Assembly (NCBI GenBank): GCA_016125085.1
Contig: WGMM01000026.1
Span: forward strand, 124,001-188,000
Source of the DNA: a bacterium
GTDB lineage: Bacteria; Planctomycetota; Planctomycetia; Isosphaerales; Isosphaeraceae
DNA length: 64,000 nucleotides
Reading direction: 5' to 3'
In this document: in pieces, positions 34,920 to 44,624 of the stretch
How positions within the stretch are numbered: position 1 is the first letter of the stretch
How the letters are laid out: each line of letters starts with the position of its first letter
The notes under the pieces: model-generated
The model's input: the letters and a program-made list of their open reading frames with translations, nothing else
What the model was told of the DNA's origin: nothing
Database searches by the model: none
Made by a program: the position numbers and the translations under genes

Positions 34920-36712
34920 CGCGCAACGTCAAACCTGAAGCCGGTTCGACCGCCGAACGCGTTCGAGCCGGCTGGGCCATGCTCGCATCGCAAAGGCCGC
35001 ATGCGGCCTGGGCGACCTGGCAGGCTGTTCTCAGCCAGAATCCGGACGATCCGGCAGCCCGTGCTGCCATGGACACGCTTGCCGCATCGCCCGAACTGCC
35101 GGAAGTCGCCCGCAAGCCGCTGCGCTTTTTGCCGCCCGCGAGCGAACCGGCCCGCCAGCGCTGGGACACGATCCTTCGGGCCCAGCTCTCCAGTACCGAA
35201 ACACCGAATTCGACCGACCCGGCCACGGCCGCCCTGGCCTTCAAGGCATTGCTCGAGTCCGCCCCTGACGATGCCGAAGCCACCTGGAATCTGGCCGTGT
35301 GCCAGGCCTGGATGGGCTGGAACCGTTCCGCAGTGGAAACGCTCGACAGGTTCGTCGACATCGCTCACGACAAAATGCCGGACCGGGCGGCAGACGCCTG
35401 GACACTCGCGGAACTGTTACGGCACGGCGCCGGTGCCGAAGATCTGGCCGATTCGGTCAAGCTTTCGGTGACTGTCCCGGCTGGCATCATCGCACTTGAC
35501 CTGTCTGCGAAGGAAATCGCCCGGGCGTTCGGAACGCTGATCACTTACGCATCGAAGTCCGCCGATGGTTCGGAACCAGGAAGCGCTTCCGGATCTACGG
35601 ATTTTGCGGCTGACATCCTTGATCGGCCTCTCGGCGTAGCCGACGAGACCCTCTCGGCCGTAACGGCTTCCGTCGTCAGCAGCGATGAATCGGCCCGATT
35701 TTCCGCGCCGGCATCGCCCTCGGCAGGTCTGTTCTTCCGGGAATTGATCGATCAATGGCGATTTCTGGAAGAGAGTCACCGCCCTGCGAAAATCGACGTG
35801 ACCGTTCTGCCGATCGCGTTGCTCGACGCCGCGGTGTTTCGCTTCCGCCTGCCCGAGAATCTGCCGGAAAGTCACAAGGAACGCCTGCCCCTGGAAGGTG
35901 TCGCAGCCTATTTCGAGTCGGAATGGGTCGAGCAACCGCGCTACGGTCTCGCGGGGCGAACGCCTCTGGACGCTTCGATCGACGCTCTCCCCGCAACGAA
36001 GGTGCGGCTGGAAGGGATCATCCATTTCCTCGAACAGCTCGCGCACCGGCCGGGCCGGCAGGCTCTTTACGGGAATTATGATTTCGACCGGCTTCGTTAC
36101 AGGCTTGGGTTGACTTCCCCGCCCGGTAAGGACGACGCCAAGGGCGAAGCCAGGCACAAGGCCCTTTCGCTCTACGATCCGAACCATGTGCGTCGACTGA
36201 AACCCGAAGGCCTTTCGCCGGAAGATCTTGCCGTCGCCTGGGAAACGGCTTTCGCCGTGCATGATGACGACTCTGCGCTTCGGCTGGGCGCTTACATCGC
36301 CGAAACAGCTCCGGCCGCTCTTGTCGGTCTTTCGATGGCTGACTTTGTCGCGCCGTTTCTGCGCCGGTGGCTCAGCGAAGGCCCTGAGAGCGATTCGGGC
36401 CAGAAATGGCTCGATTTCGCCATGAAAACCGACGCCGAATTGCACGCCGGACGTGACATGCACAGGCTTCTCGAATGGAAAGCCGAGCTGGCCACGCGGC
36501 GCGGCGATGCACCGGCGGCAAGCCTGGCCTGGAAGGCCGCCTGCGAGCATCCCTCTGCACCGCCGATATTTCCGTACGAAGCGGTCATCGACATGTGGGA
36601 GATGCCCGAAGGCCCGGAAGCAGCCCTGAAATTCGCTGCGGATGCCATTTCGGATTCACGGAACGAATACGTCAAGGCCCTGCTCCGGAAAGCCATGGAA
36701 ATGACCGATTGA
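34916..36712 (+). CDS. Large helical TPR-like protein coupled to the SEC-C protein
   Basis: A 598-residue protein without signal peptide or membrane helix. The first 180 residues look like TPR pairs ([39 protein letters not shown]). The rest is mixed with no motif I recognise, ending in another helical repeat region ([15 protein letters not shown]). It overlaps the preceding gene by ATGA, so the two are translationally coupled and are probably made in fixed ratio, most simply as partners in one complex. No family name can be given. Confidence 0.75.
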   Translation: MTRNVKPEAGSTAERVRAGWAMLASQRPHAAWATWQAVLSQNPDDPAARAAMDTLAASPELPEVARKPLRFLPPASEPARQRWDTILRAQLSSTETPNSTDPATAALAFKALLESAPDDAEATWNLAVCQAWMGWNRSAVETLDRFVDIAHDKMPDRAADAWTLAELLRHGAGAEDLADSVKLSVTVPAGIIALDLSAKEIARAFGTLITYASKSADGSEPGSASGSTDFAADILDRPLGVADETLSAVTASVVSSDESARFSAPASPSAGLFFRELIDQWRFLEESHRPAKIDVTVLPIALLDAAVFRFRLPENLPESHKERLPLEGVAAYFESEWVEQPRYGLAGRTPLDASIDALPATKVRLEGIIHFLEQLAHRPGRQALYGNYDFDRLRYRLGLTSPPGKDDAKGEARHKALSLYDPNHVRRLKPEGLSPEDLAVAWETAFAVHDDDSALRLGAYIAETAPAALVGLSMADFVAPFLRRWLSEGPESDSGQKWLDFAMKTDAELHAGRDMHRLLEWKAELATRRGDAPAASLAWKAACEHPSAPPIFPYEAVIDMWEMPEGPEAALKFAADAISDSRNEYVKALLRKAMEMTD

Positions 36713-36815
36713 CCGCTTCGGTTGGCTGAATACGTACGGATCGACTCACGATGAGAAGCGGCTTCCATTCGAAATGCCATTCGGCGAGCTTCGTTTTGCA
36801 GGGAGAGACACTCGA

Positions 36816-37229
36816 ATGACGACACCAGAATCGCATCCCGAACCGGACGGTCTTTTCGAAGCGATTCGTTTCGATGCCGCCGGCCTCATCCCCGCGATCG
36901 TCCAGGATGCAGGTACCGGTCAAGTGCTGATGATGGCCTGGATGGACCGGTCGGCCGTCGAGAAGACGCTCGAAACCGGCGAAACGTGGTTCTGGTCCCG
37001 CAGTCGAAAGGCCTCATGGCACAAAGGCGGCACGTCGGGCCACGTGCAGAAGGTCGAATCGATTCGTCTGGACTGTGACGGCGACACCCTTCTGATCCTG
37101 GCACGCCAGGTCGGCGGAGCCTGCCACGATGGCTATTTTTCCTGTTTCTCACGTGAAGCGGACGAAAACCGCCAGTGGAAACGCATCGCCAGCCCGGTCT
37201 TTGACGCCTCGAAGGTCTACGGCGGCTGA
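36816..37229 (+). CDS. hisI: Phosphoribosyl-AMP cyclohydrolase
   Basis: A 137-residue enzyme, third step of histidine synthesis, opening the purine ring of PR-AMP. The metal and zinc sites are seen in [18 protein letters not shown] and [12 protein letters not shown], and [16 protein letters not shown] is the substrate-binding stretch. It is a stand-alone HisI without the HisE domain. ATG 36816 has AGGGAGAG upstream. No other his gene is near. It lies about 100 bp after the TPR-like gene and may or may not share its transcript. Confidence 0.95.
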   Translation: MTTPESHPEPDGLFEAIRFDAAGLIPAIVQDAGTGQVLMMAWMDRSAVEKTLETGETWFWSRSRKASWHKGGTSGHVQKVESIRLDCDGDTLLILARQVGGACHDGYFSCFSREADENRQWKRIASPVFDASKVYGG

Positions 37230-37330
37230 GGTCGAGGCGACTGATTGCTGAAAGGCGATGTACGACACCTGCAACTTTCGAAATCCTTTCCTGCGGAATT
37301 CGAAATTCCGGGAAACGAACTGCCAGAAAA

Positions 37331-37362
37331 CGCGAACACCGAGCCAAAGCCCGGTGTTCGCA
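37331..37362. terminator. Hairpin terminator between hisI and the kinase locus
   Basis: GCGAACACCG (37332-37341) and CGGTGTTCGC (37352-37361) make a 10-bp stem with a 10-base loop. The minus-strand side continues GTTTTC, so it most likely ends the sigma-kinase transcript; it can also serve hisI. Confidence 0.6.
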
Positions 37363-37414
37363 AGAAACCACATTTCGATCGAATCCATCCGGGATTCCGG
37401 AACGTGACGTCCGT

Positions 37415-38311
37415 TCATTTCGAATCGATCTCGATCATGAACGGGACGACTTTCGGCTTGCCCTGCCGGTCGATGGCCGTCGCCACGAGCGACTCGACAC
37501 GCACGTTCTCAGGCAGTGCGGCGAAGCCGTATGTCACCGTGGTCATCGAATTCGCCGGAGAATTCGTCGATTCGGATCGAGTGACTCCGTTAACCGTCAC
37601 GCTTCGGAAACTGCTGCCCGCCGCCGCGCCCGAAGATCTCGAAACCGGCTGATGCTCATCGCCTTCGGAATCGACGAGCGTCAATCCATAAATATCAGGT
37701 ATCGTCGTAAGTGCCTGCATCATTTCGAATGCGTTACCGGCACTTTTCATCAACGTGGTGGGCGGATATTCGACGACGACCTGATATCCCTGACCGGTCT
37801 GTTTCGCTGATTTCAACGAAAACGCAGCTCCGTCGTCCTTACGCGTCTGGGGCCTGGTTCCTTTGAAATGCACTTCGAGATTTCGCCCTGGCGTGATCAG
37901 CAATTTGCCGTTCAGCTTTGCGAAAGGCGTATCGGAATCGGCGGAACGGTTGAAGTAAACGGCCTTCGCCCCCGGGAAGCGTTCTTCGAAATTGGGAAAC
38001 GTCCGGGATATCGGTCCTGAGTCTGGCGATTCGACTGTATTGCCGTTCGATTCGACGATCGTCGCTTCCGGGGAGATTTCCACGAACTGGCCGCGGCGCG
38101 CGGGTTTGCCGTTCGCATCCGTAAATTCGAGCGCGATCCCGAAATTCGGCAATTCAGAGGTGCCAGCGAATACCTTATCACCGGCACCGCCGCCCACGAA
38201 TCCGCCGCTTAAACCACCAACCTGACCGAACGAGCCCCCTGAGAAACTCGATCGGCCGAAAGCCGCTTCGTTCGAGAACGACTGCTCGAACGAGTTGCCG
38301 TTACCCCCCGA
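37415..38311 (-). pseudogene. Severed extracytoplasmic domain of the ECF-linked kinase (downstream of an in-frame TAG)
   Basis: This frame runs on directly from the kinase gene: removing one TAG (38312-38314) joins both into a single reading frame of about 850 codons. The first 37 codons after the TAG continue the Gly/Ser/Phe linker (GNSFEQSFSNEAAFGRSSF, SGGSFGQVGGLSGGF). They are followed by a 260-residue beta-rich domain (LNGKLLITPGRNLEVHFKGT; VESLVATAIDRQGKPKVVPF). A GTG at 38197 could start a separate product, but there is no ribosome site or signal peptide, so it would be stranded in the cytosol. Whether the stop is a mutation, a sequence error or is read through cannot be told here. Confidence 0.7.
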
Positions 38312-39967
38312 CTAGCCCGACGCGCCGCCACCATTTTCCGCCTGCCCGAAAGCCCCACCGCTGGAGAACGAACCGCCTTCGACGCGGAACGACTCCATAC
38401 TGCCGGATCGCTGCATTTTCATCGCGTTCAGGCCAGGGTTTTGACGAAAGTGCGTCGTCGGGAACAGGCCTTCGACGCTTCCCGTGCCAGCGATTCGAAT
38501 GCGGTATCCGCCGGCGACCGTTTCACCTTTCATTTCGGTTCGCCTGGGTGCTTCTTCGACGGCTTCCCGTGTCTCGACTTTCGGTGCTTGAGCGACTGTT
38601 ACGAGTGCCGGAACCGGCTGAGCCTCTTTCGAGGCTTCGACTCGAATTTCAGGCGATCTTGAGATCGCGATTGTTTTGTCCTGTTTCGTCGCTTCGATCG
38701 TTTCGGCTTGTGGATCAGCGATTCTATCAGGCGTTGTGCCCGTACCGGGCCAGGCGAAAGTCGCGATCGCGGCGAGAGCAATACCGAGCATGGCAGTTCT
38801 CCGGAAACGGGGCCCTGGTAATCGAACGGAAGAGCGAACCAGCACAGGGGGGAGCGGCGTAGCCCACGGCCTTTCGACGTGAACGAGACATTTGCGCAGA
38901 AGGTTCTCGACCGCTTCGGCCGATTCGGGGCGATCATCCGGAGCCTTCTCCATCAGCCAGGCGACAAGCCGTTCCAGCCAATCGGGCAGCTCGGGATCGA
39001 TTTCACGAATCGGCGTGGGGTCGTCGTCCGTGATGCGCCGCATGACGGCGTAACTGGTCTCAGCCCGAAATGGCGGCCGGCCGGTACACATGGCGTAAAT
39101 GGCACTGCCGAGGCTGAAGAGGTCGGATCGCTGGTCGATAGGTTCGCCACGCACCTGTTCTGGCGACATATACTGCGGCGTTCCGGCCAGAACCCCGCTC
39201 CGGGTCATCGATGCGTCGTCGACGGCCCGGGCCAGGCCGAAGTCGGCAAGGATCGCCCGGTCGACCGAGCCTTCGAGCAGTATGTTCGATGGTTTGATGT
39301 CACGGTGCACGAGTCCCTGGGCGTGTGCGGCGGCCAGCCCATGGGCGGACTGAAGCGCGATACGGAGGATTTCCTGTAGCCGCAGTGGGCCATGTTCATC
39401 GAGTCGTCGCTGGAGAGTCGTACCCCGGACATATCGAGTGACGAGATACGGCACGCCACGCCATTCGTCGACGGCATGAATCGGCAGCACGTGCTCATCC
39501 ACGACGGCCGCTGCGGCCTGGCCTTCGCGGCGGAATCGTGCCCGGGCGGCAGGCGAAGCCGCCATTTGCGGCAGCAGCATTTTGATGGCGACGAACCGGT
39601 TCAGGCCGGCATCGAAGGCCTTGAACACGACTCCCATACCACCTCGGCCGAGAATGCCGACGATTTCGTAAATGCCGATGCGGCCGATCATATCCGGATT
39701 GTCGGTCGGCCCCAGCAGCGCGAGCAGGGCGGACTGGTTCTGGCATTCGTAAGGATCATCCGAGCCGTCGATTGTGGGAGCGTCCCGAAGCGCGGATTCC
39801 ATTTCGGATGACCAGGGGTCCTGGCCGACCGAGCTTTCGACGGCGTGCAGACAGAAATCGCAGGTGGCAAGATGTTCTTCGACAGCATCGATGCGATATG
39901 CAGGCATAGTGCCCTGGGTGAAATCTCGGAGATCTTCGAGCGACATGCAACCGGTCGAGGCATTCAT
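38312..39967 (-). CDS. Membrane Ser/Thr protein kinase with N-terminal anti-sigma-type zinc motif, truncated by TAG
   Basis: 551 residues to the TAG. Residues 1-45 contain H32-x3-C36-xx-C39 (EEHLATCDFC), the pattern of zinc-finger anti-sigma domains. The kinase domain (about 95-365) is complete: glycine loop LGRGGMGVVF, VAIK lysine, VHRDIKPSN, ADFGLA and GTPQYMSPEQ. One transmembrane helix follows (AMLGIALAAIATFAW, about 392-410). The exterior part begins an Ala/Glu linker and a Gly/Ser-rich tail, then the frame stops at TAG although the tail continues beyond it. The start overlaps the sigma factor stop as ATGA. It probably senses an extracytoplasmic cue through the lost domain and controls the sigma factor by binding or phosphorylation. 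Confidence 0.88.
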   Translation of the reverse strand: MNASTGCMSLEDLRDFTQGTMPAYRIDAVEEHLATCDFCLHAVESSVGQDPWSSEMESALRDAPTIDGSDDPYECQNQSALLALLGPTDNPDMIGRIGIYEIVGILGRGGMGVVFKAFDAGLNRFVAIKMLLPQMAASPAARARFRREGQAAAAVVDEHVLPIHAVDEWRGVPYLVTRYVRGTTLQRRLDEHGPLRLQEILRIALQSAHGLAAAHAQGLVHRDIKPSNILLEGSVDRAILADFGLARAVDDASMTRSGVLAGTPQYMSPEQVRGEPIDQRSDLFSLGSAIYAMCTGRPPFRAETSYAVMRRITDDDPTPIREIDPELPDWLERLVAWLMEKAPDDRPESAEAVENLLRKCLVHVERPWATPLPPVLVRSSVRLPGPRFRRTAMLGIALAAIATFAWPGTGTTPDRIADPQAETIEATKQDKTIAISRSPEIRVEASKEAQPVPALVTVAQAPKVETREAVEEAPRRTEMKGETVAGGYRIRIAGTGSVEGLFPTTHFRQNPGLNAMKMQRSGSMESFRVEGGSFSSGGAFGQAENGGGASG

Positions 39968-40569
39968 TTCGAATCGCTCCAGAAATCGGTCATTTCTTCG
40001 ACCTGCTCACGTATCCGTGCGGTCACGCGGCTTCGCGAGGCATAGACTGCTCCGACGGAGCAGCCGAAATCGCTCGCGACGTTCGCCGCAGGCCGCCCCT
40101 GAATCGCGGTCGCCTGAAAAATGTTCCATGTTCGTTCGGAAAATTCGCCACGCACACGATCCGCGGCATGACGAATCGCTTCCATTTTCGCCTCCCTGAC
40201 GACAACCACCGACAGTTCGACTTCGCCGGGCACGGCGTTGAGTAACTCGGCGACGCTGGTCGATCCGGTCGCCCTGTCCGGCCTGGCCCTGACGATGGCA
40301 TTGACGATCGCATTGCGTGCGATCCGCCCGAGCCAGTTGCGAAACCGAGGCCCGCCCGGGTCGGCGGACCAGCCCGGGATGGCGCGGGAGACGTTCAGGA
40401 AGACCGTCTGAACGACGTCCTCGGCCGATTCGTGCGACAGCCCTTTGCGGCGGGCCATTCGATAAACGACAGGGCGATAGAGGCTTACGAGCAAGCTCCA
40501 GGCCGCTTCGTCGAGCGGCTCGCTCACGCGGCGGATCAGAGTTTCGCTCGTTTCAGGCCAATCGCTCAT
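39964..40569 (-). CDS. ECF-family RNA polymerase sigma factor linked to a Ser/Thr kinase
   Basis: A 201-residue sigma factor. Region 2 covers RPVVYRMARRKGLSHESAED and VVQTVFLNVSRAIPGW, then FRNWLGRIARNAIVNAI. Region 4 is the helix-turn-helix near RPAANVASDFGCSVGAVYAS. ATG 40569 has GGAGGAG upstream. Sigma factors of this kind, encoded directly before a membrane Ser/Thr kinase, are a known planctomycete group. ATGA coupling to the kinase implies stoichiometric synthesis. The promoter in front is housekeeping-like; whether the sigma also drives its own operon is not visible. Confidence 0.93.
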   Translation of the reverse strand: MSDWPETSETLIRRVSEPLDEAAWSLLVSLYRPVVYRMARRKGLSHESAEDVVQTVFLNVSRAIPGWSADPGGPRFRNWLGRIARNAIVNAIVRARPDRATGSTSVAELLNAVPGEVELSVVVVREAKMEAIRHAADRVRGEFSERTWNIFQATAIQGRPAANVASDFGCSVGAVYASRSRVTARIREQVEEMTDFWSDSK

Positions 40570-40703
40570 CGAACTCCTCCAGGAGATATCACACGGCTGG
40601 CGGAATTCCTGACACGGAATTCCGAACGAATTCATCGATGGACGAAAGTGCGGGGTCTTCTTCGAACCATACCGGAGCAGCCTGAAACGACGTAATCCTA
40701 TTG

Positions 40704-40732
40704 AATGTAGTGAGATGTGTAGCCGCAATCAA
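40704..40732 (-). promoter_or_regulatory. Promoter of the sigma-kinase operon
   Basis: On the minus strand TTGATT (40727-40732), 17 bases, TACATT (40704-40709). The predicted start is near 40697, leaving a leader of about 128 bases before the sigma factor ATG. Confidence 0.5.
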
Positions 40733-40826
40733 CACTCGCCCATGCACGCATGCACGGCGGTCCCGTCCAAGATCGAATTGGAACCGATTGCGAAAATGGG
40801 CGGCATGACGTCGACGGATCTGGATT

Positions 40827-43800
40827 TCAAGGCTGAAACGGATCGTCAGGCAAGTTTTGCGGATAGAGCAGGTTCGTCGCCTCTCGCAGGAACTGCCGCG
40901 AATTCTGGTTTCTGGCGAATTCCGGCCGTTTCAGGGCCAGGGCCAACCTCGCGTAGAGCGACTCGGCTTCGGTTTTTCGGCCCAATCGCCAATAGGACAT
41001 GGCCAGGAAAGCCAGGTCGGTAGGCCGCTCGACACCGTCGCGGGCTTGCCGGTTGATTCCCAGAGCGCGTTCCAGGGTGGCTGCCGATTCTGCGAATTCA
41101 CCTGTTCGATAAAGAGCCAGGCCCAGATTGGTCAGCTTCTCGCCGTCGTGAGGTTCGGATTCGCTGGCGGTTCTGGCCAGGGTGACAGCTCGGACGAAAT
41201 TCCCCGGATCCGCACCCGGGACGAGAGCCAGTGACCGTGCGAATTCACTTTCGACCTGGTGTTTTTCCGCCTGGATGGCAGCGACTTTCTCAGGCTGGCT
41301 TCGAACGCGGATCAGTTCGATGATCTTGTCGTAATAGGAGATCGCATCGGCATAACGGTGACGCTCGGCCAGGTTCCCTGCCCACGATTCGTAGACGTCA
41401 TCGAGAATGAAACTCCATTTTCCAGGTTGCCGGTCGTAGATTTCGACGGCCTGACGCATCGAGTCGTCGCCGCCCTGGTCGTCGTCGATGTCATAGAGAT
41501 GATACGCCTTGGCCGCCAGTGCGTCGGCGACTCGAAAACTCTGCGGGCCGTTGTCGCTCCTGCGTTCGTCGATCATTTGGTCAAGAAGCGCGATCGCCTG
41601 CTTCGATTTTCCTCGCCTGTGAAGGAACATGGCGTAGGATCGAACGAGAAACGCGGCTCTGGGATGCGAAAGCGTGACCGTTCGTTTCGTGAGATCGAAG
41701 CTCTTTTCGAAATTGCTTTCCGCTTCATCGAATTTGCCGAGTTCCTCTTTGACGAGAGCCAAATGATAATAGACGAAAGCGGCGTAAGGATGATCGAGCC
41801 CCAGACTGCTCGCGGCATATTGCAACGACTTTTCGAATTGACTCTCGGCCCAGGAGTATGCCTTTCGGAAGTAAAAACCTATGCCGATCTGGAAATGAGT
41901 GACCGCCCGCATATTACGTTCCGAGGATTTCACGACGATCTGCGGCAGGACGTTCACGATTTCGAGCACACCTTCCGCCACTCTTTCCGAATCGAGCTTG
42001 CAGGCGGCGATTCCGAGCTTGACGATCGTCCGTTCCCGCTGAATGCTTGTGTCGTTCGGGCGTTCCGCCAGCATTCGGTCGTAAATTTCCATGGCGCGGC
42101 CGAAATACGATTCTGCTTTCAGCGTGTCGATCTGATCGGCATAATACCATCCGATGAAGAACAGGACTTTCGCACGGCTTTCTTCGACCTCCTTTCCGCC
42201 CAGTTTCTCGATCGCTTCCACCGCCTGAATGTAATAAGGTTCCGCCTGATCGTATTTTGCCCAGTAATGGTAGAGCCGCCCCAACTGAAGGCAGGCGTCC
42301 GAGACTGTCGCGGGATCGGGGTCCGGAAGATCCCGGACGATCGACAGATTCTCCTGCAAATATCGCTCAGATTGACCGAATTCGGAAATTTCCCGAAACG
42401 ACTGACCGATCGCTCGGAGAATATGGGCCCGGATTTCGGGCCGATCCTGAAATTCGGTGTCGATCTTATTAGCGCCCCGGCTGAGCAGTTCCTTGACGGT
42501 CATTTCGGATTGTTTTTTGTCGCTTCGAAAGACCATGCCGTCCATGCCGATCGGATCCGCTGCCCGAAACAGGTCGACCATGAACCTGGTTGTATATTCC
42601 GACGTGTTCTGATTGGCGATGGCCTCCCTGCGCTGTTTCTCGGCTTCATCCCGCTGCACCCGCTCGGCTCTTTCGCTCGAAAGCGCCCGGCGTTCGTTGA
42701 ATTGGGCGCGGTCGCGTTCCTCGACGATCGCCCGTGTATACCGGGACTGCATCAACAACCCGGCTACGCTCGCCAGCGAAGCTAAAGCAACAGTCGCGAC
42801 GAGTGCCGCCGATTTGCCCCGGTTTTTTCTGGCCCACCGGGCCAGTCGTTCCTTAGGTGTTTCCCGCCAGACTCGCACGGGCTCGTCCGCCAGCCAGTTC
42901 TCGACTTCTTCAGCCAGTTCGGCCGCGCTGGCATATCGGTCGTCCCTCGAAGGTGACAGTGCCTTCCTGCAGATCGCGGCGAGCGCCCGGGGGACCGACG
43001 GGTTCGCGATTGACGGATCAGGCGATCCGTCCATCGCCCAGGCCAGCATCGTCGCACGCCATTGCTTGCGTTCGACGAAAAGAAGTTCCTCACGCGGAAA
43101 CGGCTGACGCCCCGTCAGCATTTCGAAGAGAATCACCCCCAGGGCATAAACGTCCGTGCGGGTATCCAGCGAGTCGAGATCGCCGGCGAGTTGTTCCGGT
43201 GGAGCGTGACCCAGTGTGCCTTTGAATTCGCCCTGTTTCGAAAGCCGATAGTCGTCATCCACCTCAAGAACGACGGCAGCCTCGTCTCCAAGAACTTCGT
43301 TCCGCACGGCTTCGGAACGGATTTCGTCCAGAGTGCGAGCCAGGCCCCAGTCGATCACAAGCGTTTCGCCGTGTTCGCCCAGCATGATATTCACCGGCTT
43401 CAGATCCCTGTGGAGTACGCTGCGGCTATGCGCGTAATCGATGGCATCGCAGACGTCGGTGAATCGTTCCAGCAGATTTCGGAAGGCCAGATTCCTCTCC
43501 CCGGAGAGCCTGTCCAGCCGCAACACCGGAACAAGCTTTTTCGGGTCGACCGACGCATCCGAAGAATTGTCCGCAGTCTGAGCGATGTCGTCTCGCTCGC
43601 GAATTTGGCGGTCGAACAGGGCTTTTTCATTCCGCGGGGGGGGAACCTTAATTCGAACCGCATCGTTGCGTAAAAAGTCCGGACTCTCACGATGCACACC
43701 TGCGTGCAATTCCGTAAGCGCCGACGCCACCTCGGGTTTGTGCATCAGCGGCAGGCCCGCGTGAAAATTCCTGATCGCGGTCTGTAGATCGATCTTGTCC

Positions 43801-44624
43801 AGGAATCGCATCGCATAATACGGCCTGCCTTCATCCGTAACGCCCAGACCATAAACCGGGATGATGTTCGGATGTTCGAGAAGCGCATTGATTCGGCCTT
43901 CACGTGCCAGGCGTGAACGTGCCTCACGAATTCTGTCCGACGAGAACCGCCCGTCCTCGCGAATGATCTTCACGGCAACACGACGATTCAGCTCGGTGTC
44001 GTCGGTCGCCTCGAAAATAACACCCTGGCCTCCCTTGTCGAGCTTCCTCACGATCCGGAACCGCCCTAAACGCTGCCCCGGCAAGGGTTCGGCCGACGGA
44101 ACGACGGATTCACGCTCAATTGCCACGTCCATATCGGACCGGGAAACGAGCGTATTCCGGCTCGGTTCCGAAAAGGCAGTGCCCGAGACACCATCGGCGG
44201 GTTCACCTGCGACCGTGCGGGCAAGGTCCGCAACCGATTGAACCGAGTTCGCGGCTTCCGTCGCATGCAGGATGTCCGAATCAGGGCTGTCACGAAGATT
44301 ACCGGCAACGCTTTCCGTCTCTTCGATTCCGGCTTCGTCTGCGAGACTGGCGAACGAAGCTGAAAGTCCGAAAACGCTGGAGAGCTTCGCAAGCGCAGTC
44401 TGGGCGTCGCCGCCCGATTTCCTGACGAGACGATCGACGATCCGCTCGATGAAGGCAGCGTCATCCGCTTCGAGCCCGCCTTGATCGATCAGATGCTCTC
44501 GCACTTGCAGGCTGCGGTCTTGCATCCAGCTTTCGACGACAGCCGTCGCGGCACTCGTATCGACGAGGTCGTTCTGAACGGCCAGAATCGCAAAAATCAA
44601 CTGACGTTCGCTGCCGCAATCCAC
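40827..44624 (-). CDS. Giant Ser/Thr protein kinase with TPR domain
   Basis: A 1265-residue membrane protein. Residues 1-185 are a helical N-terminal region without a clear match. The kinase domain starts with the loop DKGGQGVIFEA near 193 and the VAVK lysine. It is then interrupted by an insert of roughly 100 residues (about 280-380) before DAIDYAHSRSVLHRDLKP (HRD near 405). The DFG motif is DWG (VIDWGLARTL) and APE reads PPE (GHAPPEQ). A transmembrane helix lies near 600-620 (LVATVALASLASVAGLL), followed by a coiled coil rich in Arg/Glu and about ten TPR repeats (for example YNKP-type pairs such as YYHLALVKEELGKFDEAESN). It starts at GTG 44624. It sits upstream of the ECF-kinase operon in the same direction but with its own 258-bp gap. 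Confidence 0.92.
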   Translation of the reverse strand: MDCGSERQLIFAILAVQNDLVDTSAATAVVESWMQDRSLQVREHLIDQGGLEADDAAFIERIVDRLVRKSGGDAQTALAKLSSVFGLSASFASLADEAGIEETESVAGNLRDSPDSDILHATEAANSVQSVADLARTVAGEPADGVSGTAFSEPSRNTLVSRSDMDVAIERESVVPSAEPLPGQRLGRFRIVRKLDKGGQGVIFEATDDTELNRRVAVKIIREDGRFSSDRIREARSRLAREGRINALLEHPNIIPVYGLGVTDEGRPYYAMRFLDKIDLQTAIRNFHAGLPLMHKPEVASALTELHAGVHRESPDFLRNDAVRIKVPPPRNEKALFDRQIRERDDIAQTADNSSDASVDPKKLVPVLRLDRLSGERNLAFRNLLERFTDVCDAIDYAHSRSVLHRDLKPVNIMLGEHGETLVIDWGLARTLDEIRSEAVRNEVLGDEAAVVLEVDDDYRLSKQGEFKGTLGHAPPEQLAGDLDSLDTRTDVYALGVILFEMLTGRQPFPREELLFVERKQWRATMLAWAMDGSPDPSIANPSVPRALAAICRKALSPSRDDRYASAAELAEEVENWLADEPVRVWRETPKERLARWARKNRGKSAALVATVALASLASVAGLLMQSRYTRAIVEERDRAQFNERRALSSERAERVQRDEAEKQRREAIANQNTSEYTTRFMVDLFRAADPIGMDGMVFRSDKKQSEMTVKELLSRGANKIDTEFQDRPEIRAHILRAIGQSFREISEFGQSERYLQENLSIVRDLPDPDPATVSDACLQLGRLYHYWAKYDQAEPYYIQAVEAIEKLGGKEVEESRAKVLFFIGWYYADQIDTLKAESYFGRAMEIYDRMLAERPNDTSIQRERTIVKLGIAACKLDSERVAEGVLEIVNVLPQIVVKSSERNMRAVTHFQIGIGFYFRKAYSWAESQFEKSLQYAASSLGLDHPYAAFVYYHLALVKEELGKFDEAESNFEKSFDLTKRTVTLSHPRAAFLVRSYAMFLHRRGKSKQAIALLDQMIDERRSDNGPQSFRVADALAAKAYHLYDIDDDQGGDDSMRQAVEIYDRQPGKWSFILDDVYESWAGNLAERHRYADAISYYDKIIELIRVRSQPEKVAAIQAEKHQVESEFARSLALVPGADPGNFVRAVTLARTASESEPHDGEKLTNLGLALYRTGEFAESAATLERALGINRQARDGVERPTDLAFLAMSYWRLGRKTEAESLYARLALALKRPEFARNQNSRQFLREATNLLYPQNLPDDPFQP

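Noticed and set aside
38312-38314. TAG read as pyrrolysine
   Set aside because: Nothing in the window suggests pyrrolysine machinery, and other genes would need the same code. Mutation, error or ordinary readthrough are simpler.
41259-42785. A 508-codon frame antisense to the giant kinase
   Set aside because: It lies wholly inside the TPR region of the kinase and has shadow composition.
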